This document shows, piece after piece, positions 8,643 through 18,554 of a stretch of DNA of 44,925 nt. How positions within the stretch are numbered: the first letter of the stretch is position 1; every line of letters starts with the position of its first letter. The stretch is from assembly GCA_040902885.1 (NCBI GenBank), contig JBBDWK010000012.1, positions 1-44,925 on the forward strand, read 5' to 3'. The translations under genes were made by a program, and so were the position numbers. The stretch is from JBBDWK01 sp040902885. Its GTDB lineage: Bacteria; Acidobacteriota; Terriglobia; Bryobacterales; Bryobacteraceae. Below the pieces are notes generated by a model. That model saw only the letters and a list, made by a program, of their open reading frames with translations, was not told the DNA's origin and did not search any database.

Positions 8643-10039
8643 GGCTTCTCCTTCGCGTCGGCGCCGGGCAGCAGGAGACGCATTTCAAAGATCGAGATCA
8701 TCGGCAGGAACCGGATGAACAGGAACAGCAGGGCCAGGAACAATCCGATGGTGCCGATGAACGTCGACCAGTCCCATATGGTCGGCCAGTACATGCCCCA
8801 GCTCGATGGCAGAAAGTCGCGGTGCAGACTGGTGATGACGATTACGAAACGTTCCAGCCACATGCCGATGTTCACGATGATGGCGATCACGAACAGCGCG
8901 GGCACGCTGCTGCGAACTTTGCCGAGCCAGAGCAGTTGCGGCGTCACCACGTTGCAGAGCATCAAAGACCAGTAGAACGGGCGGTACGGGCCGGTCATGC
9001 GGTTCCAGATCATGAAGCGCTCGTACTCGTTGGCGCTGTACCACGCCATGAACGTTTCGATCATGTAGCCATAAGCGACGATGAGTCCGGTGGCCAGCAT
9101 GATCTTGGCCATGTTCTGCAGGTGCCGAAGGGTGATGAAGTCTTCCAGGCCGTACATCTTGCGCAGCGGAATGGCCAGCGTCATGACCATCGCGAATCCG
9201 GAATAGATGGCTCCGGCGACGAAATACGGCGGGAAGACGGTCGCGTGCCAGCCGGGAATGATGGAAATGGCGAAGTCGAAACTCACCACCGTGTGCACCG
9301 AGACCACCAGCGGAGTCGCCAGCCCGGCCAGCAGCAGCGAGGCCATTTCATACTGCTCCCAGTGCCGGGCCGATCCGCGCCAGCCCATCGCCAGGATGCC
9401 GTAGAAGCTCTTTGCGAAGCGGTGCTCCGCGCGATCCCGCAGCGTGGCCAGATCGGGAATCAGACCGACGTACCAGAACAGCAGCGAGATGGTCGCGTAG
9501 GTCGAGACGGCGAAGACATCCCATATCAGGGGACTGCGGAACTGCGGCCACAGGCTCATCGTGTTGGGATACGGGAACAGCCAGTAGGCCAGCCACGGCC
9601 GCCCCAGATGCAGGATCGGGTAGAGGCCGGCGCAGGCCACGGCGAACAGCGTCATGGCTTCGGCGAAGCGGTTGATCGAGTTGCGCCAGCTCTGCCGCAG
9701 CAGAAGCAGGATGGCCGAAATGAGCGTGCCCGCGTGCCCGATGCCGATCCACCAGACGAAATTGACGATGGCGAAGCCCCATCCGACCGGAACGTTGACG
9801 CCCCAAATGCCGATTCCAACCGCCACCAGGTATGCGATGGAAAACAGCAGCGCCATCGTGAGAAGGAACGCGGCGCCGAAGCCGATGACCCAGCCCCACC
9901 GCAAGCCGCGCGTGAGGACGATGGCGCTGATCTTGTCGGTTACCGAGGCGAAGGTATGGCCGGGCTCGATCACCGGCGGGCGCTGCCGCGCGGGAACGTC
10001 TTCGGTTGAAGGTCTCTGAGCCTCTTGCTCGATGTCCAT
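8639..10039 (-). CDS. actC: Alternative complex III subunit ActC (NrfD/PsrC-like, quinol-binding)
   Basis: A 466-residue polytopic protein with about ten membrane helices after an N-terminal hydrophilic stretch of about 45 residues. NrfD/PsrC family signatures are visible: VWWIGIGHAGTLISAILLLL, the PILHLGRPWLAY loop and WHATVFPPYFVAGAIYSG. In solved ACIII structures this subunit binds menaquinol near the FeS cluster of ActB, so it is the electron entry point of the complex. The ATG directly abuts the actB stop with no gap, and the actC stop overlaps the actD start. It is distinguished from actF by its greater length and its position right after actB. Confidence 0.95.
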   Translation of the reverse strand: MDIEQEAQRPSTEDVPARQRPPVIEPGHTFASVTDKISAIVLTRGLRWGWVIGFGAAFLLTMALLFSIAYLVAVGIGIWGVNVPVGWGFAIVNFVWWIGIGHAGTLISAILLLLRQSWRNSINRFAEAMTLFAVACAGLYPILHLGRPWLAYWLFPYPNTMSLWPQFRSPLIWDVFAVSTYATISLLFWYVGLIPDLATLRDRAEHRFAKSFYGILAMGWRGSARHWEQYEMASLLLAGLATPLVVSVHTVVSFDFAISIIPGWHATVFPPYFVAGAIYSGFAMVMTLAIPLRKMYGLEDFITLRHLQNMAKIMLATGLIVAYGYMIETFMAWYSANEYERFMIWNRMTGPYRPFYWSLMLCNVVTPQLLWLGKVRSSVPALFVIAIIVNIGMWLERFVIVITSLHRDFLPSSWGMYWPTIWDWSTFIGTIGLFLALLFLFIRFLPMISIFEMRLLLPGADAKEKP

Positions 10040-13006
10040 CTATGCCTTCTCAATCTCGGGATTCGGATTCTTGAGCTCCGCGAGGTAAGTCGTCCGCGGA
10101 CGCGTGTTCAGCTCCGCCAGCACGCCATAGTTCAACTCGTTCTTCTTTAACTGCGATACGCGGCTGTTGGGATCGTTGATATCGCCGAAGACGATCGCGC
10201 GCGCCGGGCAGGCGGTCTGGCAGGCCGTCTCGATGTCGCCGTCGCGGATGCGCCGGTCCTCCCTCTTGGCTTCGATGCGCGCCTCGTTGATCCGCTGCAC
10301 GCAATACGTGCACTTCTCCATCACGCCGCGCGTGCGAATGGTGACGTCCGGGTTCATGCCCAGCCGCTGCACCTCCGCATAATCGGCATAGTTGAAGAAG
10401 TTGAAGCGCCGGACCTTGTAGGGGCAGTTATTCGAACAGTAGCGCGTGCCCACGCACCGGTTGTACGTCATCTCGTTCAGCCCTTCGGCCGAGTGAGTGG
10501 TGGCCGCCACCGGACAGACTACCTCGCAGGGCGCCATCTCGCAATGCTGGCACAGCATCGGCTGGAAGTGAGTATGAGGATTATCGAGATGGCCTTCGTG
10601 GTAGGTGTCGATGCGCAGCCAGTGCATCTCGCGGCCCATCAGAACGCCCTGCTTGCCCACCACCGGGATATTGTTCTCCGAATGGCAGGCGACTACGCAG
10701 GCATTGCAGCCGGTGCAGGCCGTCATATCGATCGCCATGCCCCAGGCATAGCTGTCGTAGGTGAAGGGAGGATAGAGCGAAAGCTCGGGCGGCGGATTGT
10801 GGACGCCTTCGTGGGCAAAATCCGGATTCTCCCGGTACTCCTGCAAAGTCGCGCTCTGCACGATGTGCCGGCCCTCCAGATTGTGGTGCTGCTGGGTGAT
10901 GGCAAGCGGAAACTTTCCCGGCAGCTTGCGTATCTCCAGCCCCGTCCCCATCCAGGGAGCGTCCGAGGTGCGGAGCGCGTAAGCGTTGAAGCCGACGCCG
11001 CTTCCCACGCGGCCGGCGCGCTCGCGGCCATACCCGAGATGCACCGTGACCGACTCATTCGCATGGCCCGGCTGAATCCAGACGGGGGCCGTGACCGTTC
11101 TCCCTTTGTAATGCAGTGAGACCAGGTCTTCGTTTTGCAGATTGAGCCGCTGGGCCGTGCCGGCGCCGATGAGCGCTGCATTACCCCAAGTGAGTTTGTC
11201 GATGGGCTTGGGCAGCTCCTGCAGCCAGCCGTTATTAGCGAATCGCCCGTCGTAGACGCTCGGATCGGGCCGGAAGACGACCTCCATGCCCTCAGCCGCG
11301 GGAGCGGGCGAAGCCGCGCTGGCCGGCGCACGGGGACTCGCCGCCTTCGCGGGCAGCGCCGTACCCTCGACAACGCCGTCATGCAGCGCCCGGCGCCACC
11401 ACATTTCGAAATTCTGAGGCCGGCGCTTCTGCCAGTAGCCCCGCACAATATCGTAGCCGGAGCGTTGGGGCTGCGCTGTGAACGCCGCCAGAAACTCGTG
11501 CGCGGAGCGGCCGCCGAACAGCGGCTCGATCAGCGGCTGCATGATGGTCACCGTGCCGTCGAAGGCCCGCGCATCGCTCCAGCTTTCCAGATAGTGGCTT
11601 TGAGGGATGTGCCAGTGACAGAGCGCGGAGGTCTCGTCCTGATAGAGGCTGAGGTGGATGCGCAACGGAACACGGTTGAGGCGCTGGGCGAAATTGAGAT
11701 CGGCGGGCGCGGTGTAAACCGGATTGACGCCTGCTATCGCCAGAACCTCCACCTGGCCGGCCTCCATTTCCGCGGTCAACTCGCGCAGGCCGGCTTCGGA
11801 GGAGTCGCCGGACTCGATGGGATCGGTGTGGAAGACCGTCCGTCCTGTGTTGCCGAGCTTCTGGTTGATCTGGTGGGCGATGGCATGTACCGCCGCACTC
11901 TGCCACGTGCCCGGAATCACTACGGAAGCACCCCGGTTGGCCTGCAGGTCCCGTGCCAGCGCGGCGATCCAACCGGCGTGCGGGCCGGATGGCGCCTGCC
12001 CGTCGAGCGCCTCGTTGAGAGATCGCGCAATCCCTTCCACTTCCGACGCGCGTACCGGAAGCCGGTGATCCGCCTTCGCGCCGGTGATCGTGTACGAGCT
12101 TTCGACCGAATAGAGGCGATTCATCTCCGCCTTCGGCCCGCGCACCACCCGGCGGTTTGCGAATTGGCGCGCATAGCGAATTCCGGCCGGCCCCAGGCAC
12201 AGGAAGTCGGAATCCAGCGCCAGGATTACGTTGGCGTTCTCCAGGCTGTAATACGTGTTGACCGGCTCCCCGAACGCCGCACGCGACCCTTCCCGCTGCA
12301 TGCCGAAACCGGCGGGCTCATACTGAACCCATTTAGCGGCTGGAAAGAGGGCGAGGATCTCTTCCATCTGCCCCGTCATGGTAGGCGAGGTGAACGACTC
12401 GGTCAGGATTCGAAGCCCAGCGCCCTGCCGTGCCTGCTGGGTGGAGAGGGATTGGCTGAGCGCGCCCTGTAAGTTGGCCCAGGAGCCGATCTCGCCAAGA
12501 TGGGTGATTGCCTGAGACCGGTCCGGATCCCAAAGCCCGAGCGGGGAAGCCTGCGTATAGACGTCGGTCGCGCCAAGGCTGGCCGGATGCAGCGCGTTTC
12601 CTTCCACCTTGGTGGGCCGGCCCATGTGGCTTTCCACCAGCAAGCCCGTGGCAACGCCGGAAAGGGGCATGGCCGTGGCGAAAAACAGGGGCTTGCCGGG
12701 AATGATCTCCTCGGCGGGCCGGACGTAGGGAACGATCAACTCCGTGGGCTGCCTCGTACAAGCGCTGAGTCCCGCCAGCGCGAGCGAAGCGCCCATCAGC
12801 TTCAGAAACTGCCTGCGGCCCGCGTCGCCTGCCTCACCCTCCGGCCACTCCGAAGCCTGCCTGGGAAATTCGCGATGCAGCCAGTCTTCAAACCCTTCGG
12901 TGGCCGCGAGTTCTTCCAGACTGCGCCAATAATGACGCCCGCGGGCCTTTTCCAGACGCGCACGGATGGCCTTGAGATCGAGGTCTTCGTTGTTCTTGCT
13001 GGTCAT
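10040..13006 (-). CDS. actB: Alternative complex III subunit ActB (molybdopterin-oxidoreductase-like plus four FeS clusters)
   Basis: A 988-residue fusion. Residues 1-60 carry the ACIII-type leader (GRHYWRSLEEL), then a twin-arginine motif RRQFLK (64-69), a hydrophobic stretch and a lipobox-like LSAC (C83). A molybdopterin-oxidoreductase-like domain follows (to about 720), which in ACIII holds no molybdenum. The last 250 residues are ferredoxin-like, with cysteine groups CTGCNACVVAC, CQHCEMAPCEVVC, CVGTRYCSNNC, CTYC and CQTAC. These fit three [4Fe-4S] and one [3Fe-4S] cluster. It passes electrons from quinol at ActC to the haems of ActA. I start at the ATG at 13006, 25 bp after the actA stop. 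Confidence 0.95.
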   Translation of the reverse strand: MTSKNNEDLDLKAIRARLEKARGRHYWRSLEELAATEGFEDWLHREFPRQASEWPEGEAGDAGRRQFLKLMGASLALAGLSACTRQPTELIVPYVRPAEEIIPGKPLFFATAMPLSGVATGLLVESHMGRPTKVEGNALHPASLGATDVYTQASPLGLWDPDRSQAITHLGEIGSWANLQGALSQSLSTQQARQGAGLRILTESFTSPTMTGQMEEILALFPAAKWVQYEPAGFGMQREGSRAAFGEPVNTYYSLENANVILALDSDFLCLGPAGIRYARQFANRRVVRGPKAEMNRLYSVESSYTITGAKADHRLPVRASEVEGIARSLNEALDGQAPSGPHAGWIAALARDLQANRGASVVIPGTWQSAAVHAIAHQINQKLGNTGRTVFHTDPIESGDSSEAGLRELTAEMEAGQVEVLAIAGVNPVYTAPADLNFAQRLNRVPLRIHLSLYQDETSALCHWHIPQSHYLESWSDARAFDGTVTIMQPLIEPLFGGRSAHEFLAAFTAQPQRSGYDIVRGYWQKRRPQNFEMWWRRALHDGVVEGTALPAKAASPRAPASAASPAPAAEGMEVVFRPDPSVYDGRFANNGWLQELPKPIDKLTWGNAALIGAGTAQRLNLQNEDLVSLHYKGRTVTAPVWIQPGHANESVTVHLGYGRERAGRVGSGVGFNAYALRTSDAPWMGTGLEIRKLPGKFPLAITQQHHNLEGRHIVQSATLQEYRENPDFAHEGVHNPPPELSLYPPFTYDSYAWGMAIDMTACTGCNACVVACHSENNIPVVGKQGVLMGREMHWLRIDTYHEGHLDNPHTHFQPMLCQHCEMAPCEVVCPVAATTHSAEGLNEMTYNRCVGTRYCSNNCPYKVRRFNFFNYADYAEVQRLGMNPDVTIRTRGVMEKCTYCVQRINEARIEAKREDRRIRDGDIETACQTACPARAIVFGDINDPNSRVSQLKKNELNYGVLAELNTRPRTTYLAELKNPNPEIEKA

Positions 13007-13031
13007 TCTTCTCTCAATGTGCGAATGGCGA

Positions 13032-13682
13032 TCAGTAGTGACAAATCGAGCAGTTGGTGAGCCTGTCGATCTCGTACTCCCGGACCAGCTTGCGTCCCAC
13101 GGCGAGTTGATCTCCCTCCGGCCGGTACTGCATGTTGAAGACTTCGGATCGCGGCCGGACATAGCGCTCGGGGTTGCGATGACATTGCAGGCACCACTCC
13201 ATTTGCAAGCTCGCGGCCTGCCACATCAACGGCATTTCGTTGACCTGCCCGTGGCAGGTCTGGCAGCCGACGCCCTTTTTAACGTGGATGCTGTGGTTGA
13301 AGTGAACGAAATCCGGCAGGTCGTGAACGCGCGTCCATTGCAGCGGTTCTCCGGTGCGCCAGCTCTCCCGCACGGGAGCCAGAAAGGGGCTTTGCGCCCA
13401 GATCTGGGAGTGGCAGTTCATGCAGGTCTTCGTGGGCGGGATGCCGGCAAAGGCGGAGGTCTCCACGGTAGTGTGGCAGTACCGGCAGTCTATGCCGAGG
13501 CCCCCCACGTGGTGCGCGTGGCTGAACTGAATGGGCTGCTCCCGGGACTCCCCTTCCCCGGTTACATAAGACGACCGGTTCAGTTCACCAAACGCCCATG
13601 TCAAAAAGCCCAGGATGAATATTGCGCCAAAGATGGTCAGCCGGGAGAAAGTGTTGGTGCTGTGATGAAAAATCTGGGACAT
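13032..13682 (-). CDS. actA: Alternative complex III subunit ActA, pentahaem cytochrome c
   Basis: A 216-residue protein with an N-terminal membrane anchor (about 14-32) and five CxxCH haem sites: CRYCH (66), CMNCH (87), CQTCH (140), CLQCH (164) and CSICH (211). Many additional histidines (HAHH at 55-58, HFNHSIH at 127-133) can serve as distal ligands. This haem number and size match ActA. It is the first gene of the twelve-gene respiratory operon, which suggests the promoter at 13768-13796. The ribosome site before the ATG is weak (GGGA). It relays electrons from the FeS clusters of ActB to ActE. Confidence 0.96.
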   Translation of the reverse strand: MSQIFHHSTNTFSRLTIFGAIFILGFLTWAFGELNRSSYVTGEGESREQPIQFSHAHHVGGLGIDCRYCHTTVETSAFAGIPPTKTCMNCHSQIWAQSPFLAPVRESWRTGEPLQWTRVHDLPDFVHFNHSIHVKKGVGCQTCHGQVNEMPLMWQAASLQMEWCLQCHRNPERYVRPRSEVFNMQYRPEGDQLAVGRKLVREYEIDRLTNCSICHY

Positions 13683-13767
13683 CGACTATGCGCGTATCCC
13701 AGTGTTTTCACGGCGAGCGACTCTTGAATGCGAATCAAGAAGAGGAGGTTGCATGCGAGAAACCACT

Positions 13768-13796
13768 ATTATCGCTCCGGGAAATTGATTTCTCAA
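13768..13796 (-). promoter_or_regulatory. Probable sigma-70 promoter of the actA-to-oxidase operon
   Basis: On the minus strand a TTGAGA -35 box (13791-13796) and a GATAAT -10 box (13768-13773) are exactly 17 bp apart. This predicts a start near 13761 and a leader of about 80 nt before actA. The leader contains an imperfect hairpin (13721-13744, CTCTTGA arm). No other credible promoter was seen in the 212 bp gap, and the next gene upstream ends in a strong hairpin. Confidence 0.6.
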
Positions 13797-13825
13797 ATTA
13801 CCGAGCGTAACCAAGAAGACGTTTC

Positions 13826-13895
13826 ACCGCCGAGACGCCGCGGCGCGGAGAAAGACCAAAGCCTTTTTTCCTCCGCGCCTCGGCGTCTCGGCGGT
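13826..13895 (-). terminator. Strong palindromic repeat at the end of the glycosylasparaginase gene
   Basis: Two 24 bp arms (13826-13849 and 13872-13895) are inverted copies with a single mismatch and are separated by 22 bp. The distal arm touches the stop codon of the glycosylasparaginase gene. The loop, not the distal flank, carries the run of T on the plus strand, so it is not a textbook intrinsic terminator, but a hairpin this strong would still separate the operons. The arm sequence belongs to the same family as 14956-14974 and 22736-22799, i.e. alternating GCC/TCT/GCG blocks ending in GCGGTT, and looks like a dispersed intergenic palindrome. Confidence 0.65.
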
Positions 13896-14938
13896 TAATT
13901 CTTCCGCTCCAGGAGATACACGCAAGCCTCGTGGCGGCTCTTGCCTCCGTCGTTCAGGGCGAATCGCCGCGGCGCCAGCTTCCCTTGCCGCACAGAGCCA
14001 TTCCAGAGGGATGCGCCCGCGTAGTCGCCATCCTTACGCAAGGCGTAAAAGTTCAGATCGAACCGGGACAGTTTCGTCTCATCCCCGTTGAAGTTGCGCG
14101 CCACGCGCCGCAGAACATCCAGGCAGGCTTCCCTGGCCGGCATCCCGTGGCGCATGTTCTCGACCACGGAATGAGCGCCGGCCACGCGGATCGCCTCTTC
14201 GCCGCGTCCGGTGGAGCCGGCGGCGCCAATGTCCTGATCGACGTACAGACCGGCGCCGATGATGGGCGAATCGCCGACACGCCCGGGAATCTTCCATGCC
14301 AGTCCGCTGGTTGTGGTTACCCCGGACATCTCGCCCTTGGCGTTCAGGGACAAGCAGTTGATGGTGCCTGTAATCGGTTCTGCCGCCATCTCCATAGCCC
14401 AGGCGAGCGTGGCCTCATCGGCGCGGGGCAGCGCCGACCAGTTGCTGTGCCCTCGCGAATCTTTCAGCGAACGTTTCCATACCAGCCAGGCCACGCGCGA
14501 TTTTTCGGTGAGCAGGTTCTCTTCGCGAAATCCGTAGGCCTTGGCAAAGCGTAGCGCGCCTTCTCCCACCAGCATGATGTGGTCGGTCTGCTCCATCACC
14601 AGCTTGGCCACTTTGGATGGCGTCTTGATGTTGCGAATCGAGGCCACGGAACCGGCCCGGCGCGTAGGTCCGTGCATCACGCAAGCGTCCAGCTCGACCA
14701 CGCCTTCCTCGTTCGGCAATCCGCCATAGCCAACCGAGCTATCTTCGGGGTCCTCCTCGTTGATGTTTACCCCCGCGACGACGGCGTCGAGCGTGTCGCC
14801 GCCCGAGGAGAGAATTTCCATCGCCCGGGCGCACGCGCGCAGGCCGTTATCGCTCGCAATCGTGATGTTTTTTGGCTTCGCCTGGGCGAACGCCGGGAGG
14901 GCCGAAACGCCCGCCAACCAGCCTCGTCGCGTGATCAT
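13895..14938 (-). CDS. Tat-exported glycosylasparaginase (N4-(beta-N-acetylglucosaminyl)-L-asparaginase)
   Basis: A 347-residue Ntn-hydrolase of the aspartylglucosaminidase family, which cleaves the GlcNAc-Asn bond of N-glycan remnants or related L-asparaginyl amides. The N-terminus (ITRRGWLAGVSALPAFAQA) looks like a short Tat signal. The family blocks GYGGLPNEEGVVELDACVM and GRVGDSPIIGAGLYVD are clear. The autocatalytic nucleophile is probably T192 in ITGTINCLS; related enzymes read DTIG there, so the flanking residues differ. The gene starts 6 bp after the mdh stop and is probably co-transcribed with it. Periplasmic location suggests scavenging of glycopeptides. Self-cleavage before T192 is expected from the family, not seen. 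Confidence 0.88.
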   Translation of the reverse strand: MITRRGWLAGVSALPAFAQAKPKNITIASDNGLRACARAMEILSSGGDTLDAVVAGVNINEEDPEDSSVGYGGLPNEEGVVELDACVMHGPTRRAGSVASIRNIKTPSKVAKLVMEQTDHIMLVGEGALRFAKAYGFREENLLTEKSRVAWLVWKRSLKDSRGHSNWSALPRADEATLAWAMEMAAEPITGTINCLSLNAKGEMSGVTTTSGLAWKIPGRVGDSPIIGAGLYVDQDIGAAGSTGRGEEAIRVAGAHSVVENMRHGMPAREACLDVLRRVARNFNGDETKLSRFDLNFYALRKDGDYAGASLWNGSVRQGKLAPRRFALNDGGKSRHEACVYLLERKN

Positions 14939-14944
14939 GTTCTT

Positions 14945-15892
14945 TCATCCCGGCGCCTCTGCGCCTCTGCGGTTAATCACATCCACCAGCTCCTTCACGG
15001 CTGCCGCGCTTTTGTGCAGAGCGGCCGTCTCCTCGGAAGTGAGCTTAACTTCGTAAATCTTCTCAACTCCCCGCGATCCCAGTTTTACCGGTACGCCCAC
15101 GAAAAGGCCGTTGATGCCGTATTCGCCTTCCAGATACGCGGCGCAGGGCAGCACCTTCTTGCGATCTCGCAGGATGGAATCCACCATCTCCACCGTCGCC
15201 GCGGAAGGCGCGTAGTAGGCGCTTCCCGTCTTCAGGTACTTCACGATCTCGGCCCCGCCGTTCCTCGCGCGATCCACCAGGCGGTCCAGCGTGGCCTGGT
15301 CCAGCAACTCGGTCAGCGGGATGCCGGAGACGCTGCTCAGACGGACCAGCGGCACCATGGTGTCGCCGTGCCCTCCCATCACCACGGCGGTCACGTTCTC
15401 GACCGAGACATCCAGCTCGCGCGCGATGAAGGTGCGGAAACGAGCTGTGTCCAGAATGCCCGCCATGCCCACCACCCGGTTCCTTTTGAACTTCGAAACC
15501 GTGTGCGCCGTCTGGCACATGGCATCCAGCGGATTGGTGACCACTACGAGAATGCAGTCCGGAGAATACTTGACGGCCTGTTCCGTGGCCGCCTTCACGA
15601 CCTCGTAATTGGCCAGCAGCAGATCGTCGCGGCTCATGCCGGGCTTGCGCGGGAAGCCGGCCGTGATCACGACGATATCTGAGTTTGCCGTGGGCTCGTA
15701 ATCGTTGGCCCCGGCGATCGTGACGTCATAACCCTGTACGGGACCCGACTGAAGCAGATCGAGGGCCTTGCCTTGCGGCACGCCTTCCACCACGTCCACC
15801 AGAATCACGTCGGCAAGCTGCTTTTCGGCAATGCGTAAGGCGCAATTGGCGCCCACGTTGCCCGCGCCCACAACGGTAACTTTATTTCGCAA
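14945..15892 (-). CDS. mdh: Malate dehydrogenase
   Basis: The 315-residue enzyme oxidises malate to oxaloacetate with NAD in the TCA cycle. It is of the LDH-like MDH type. It has the nucleotide loop GAGNVG (9-14), D33 selecting NAD, the substrate loop RKPGMSRDD (82-90), R151 in LDTARF and catalytic H175 in GGHGDTMV. The start is a TTG at 15892 with an AAGGAG ribosome site 8 bp upstream; the reading frame then begins directly with the Rossmann strand. The last codons (NRRGAEAPG) are written by a copy of the intergenic repeat at 14956-14974, so the C-terminus may be a recent extension. It lies 43 bp after the sensor kinase. Confidence 0.95.
   Translation of the reverse strand: MRNKVTVVGAGNVGANCALRIAEKQLADVILVDVVEGVPQGKALDLLQSGPVQGYDVTIAGANDYEPTANSDIVVITAGFPRKPGMSRDDLLLANYEVVKAATEQAVKYSPDCILVVVTNPLDAMCQTAHTVSKFKRNRVVGMAGILDTARFRTFIARELDVSVENVTAVVMGGHGDTMVPLVRLSSVSGIPLTELLDQATLDRLVDRARNGGAEIVKYLKTGSAYYAPSAATVEMVDSILRDRKKVLPCAAYLEGEYGINGLFVGVPVKLGSRGVEKIYEVKLTSEETAALHKSAAAVKELVDVINRRGAEAPG
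14956..14974 (-). repeat. Half-site of the dispersed GCC-TCT-GCG repeat inside the mdh C-terminus
   Basis: The plus-strand sequence cctctgcgcctctgcggtt matches one arm of the palindromes at 13826-13895 and 22736-22799. Unlike those it has no partner arm nearby, and it encodes part of the terminal NRRGAEAPG of malate dehydrogenase. Confidence 0.5.
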
Positions 15893-15935
15893 AAACGATC
15901 TCCTTCGGGTTTATTGAGTAGGGACGAACCGACGA

Positions 15936-18248
<2,313 letters not shown>

Positions 18249-18414
18249 TCCGCGCGGCGCTCCTCAGTCACACCTCGGCGGAAGGCGATGAAACCTGTAT
18301 ACGGCGAACGCAGTATGCCCGGAGGTCCGGCTAAGCGATTCCAAAAAATGGATATCCGGACGGCGGAAGGATTCGTCGCCGGCTTCCCGCATTTCACATG
18401 TGTTGCGTAGGCGC

Positions 18415-18441
18415 TTGATAATTGACAAGATGTGCTAGAAT
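18415..18441 (+). promoter_or_regulatory. Probable promoter of the plus-strand tonB gene
   Basis: An extended -10 element TGCTAGAAT (18433-18441) lies 15 bp after a TTGATA (18415-18420). The spacing is short, but the TGn extension can compensate. The predicted transcript starts near 18448 and has a leader of about 105 nt. Confidence 0.5.
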
Positions 18442-18529
18442 TTCCACTGGAGGAGTCGGCCACGGGTTTTTACCAAAACCTGTAACGACGTGTCCGCGCT
18501 TCGCGTCCGATGGTTGTGGAAGCGGAGAG

Positions 18530-18545
18530 CGGCTCAGGTGAGCCG
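18530..18545 (+). promoter_or_regulatory. Perfect hairpin next to the tonB ribosome site
   Basis: CGGCTCA (18530-18536) and TGAGCCG (18539-18545) form a perfect 7 bp stem with a 2-base loop, or a slightly shorter stem with a tetraloop. It ends exactly where the GAGGGA ribosome site begins, 4 bp before the ATG. It could tune initiation, but this is inference. Confidence 0.45.
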
Positions 18546-18554
18546 AGGGATTAA

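Larger units (their letters stand above)
18249..18554. other. Divergent intergenic region between sensor kinase and tonB
   Basis: This 306 bp gap separates the minus-strand sensor kinase from the plus-strand tonB gene. The right half holds the tonB promoter and a leader with two hairpins (18465-18481 around a TACC loop, and the perfect one at 18530-18545). The left half must contain the kinase promoter, but I see no clear -35/-10 pair there. A short palindrome-rich stretch (GGATATCC at 18350-18357) is the only other notable structure. No small gene with a ribosome site was found. Confidence 0.6.
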
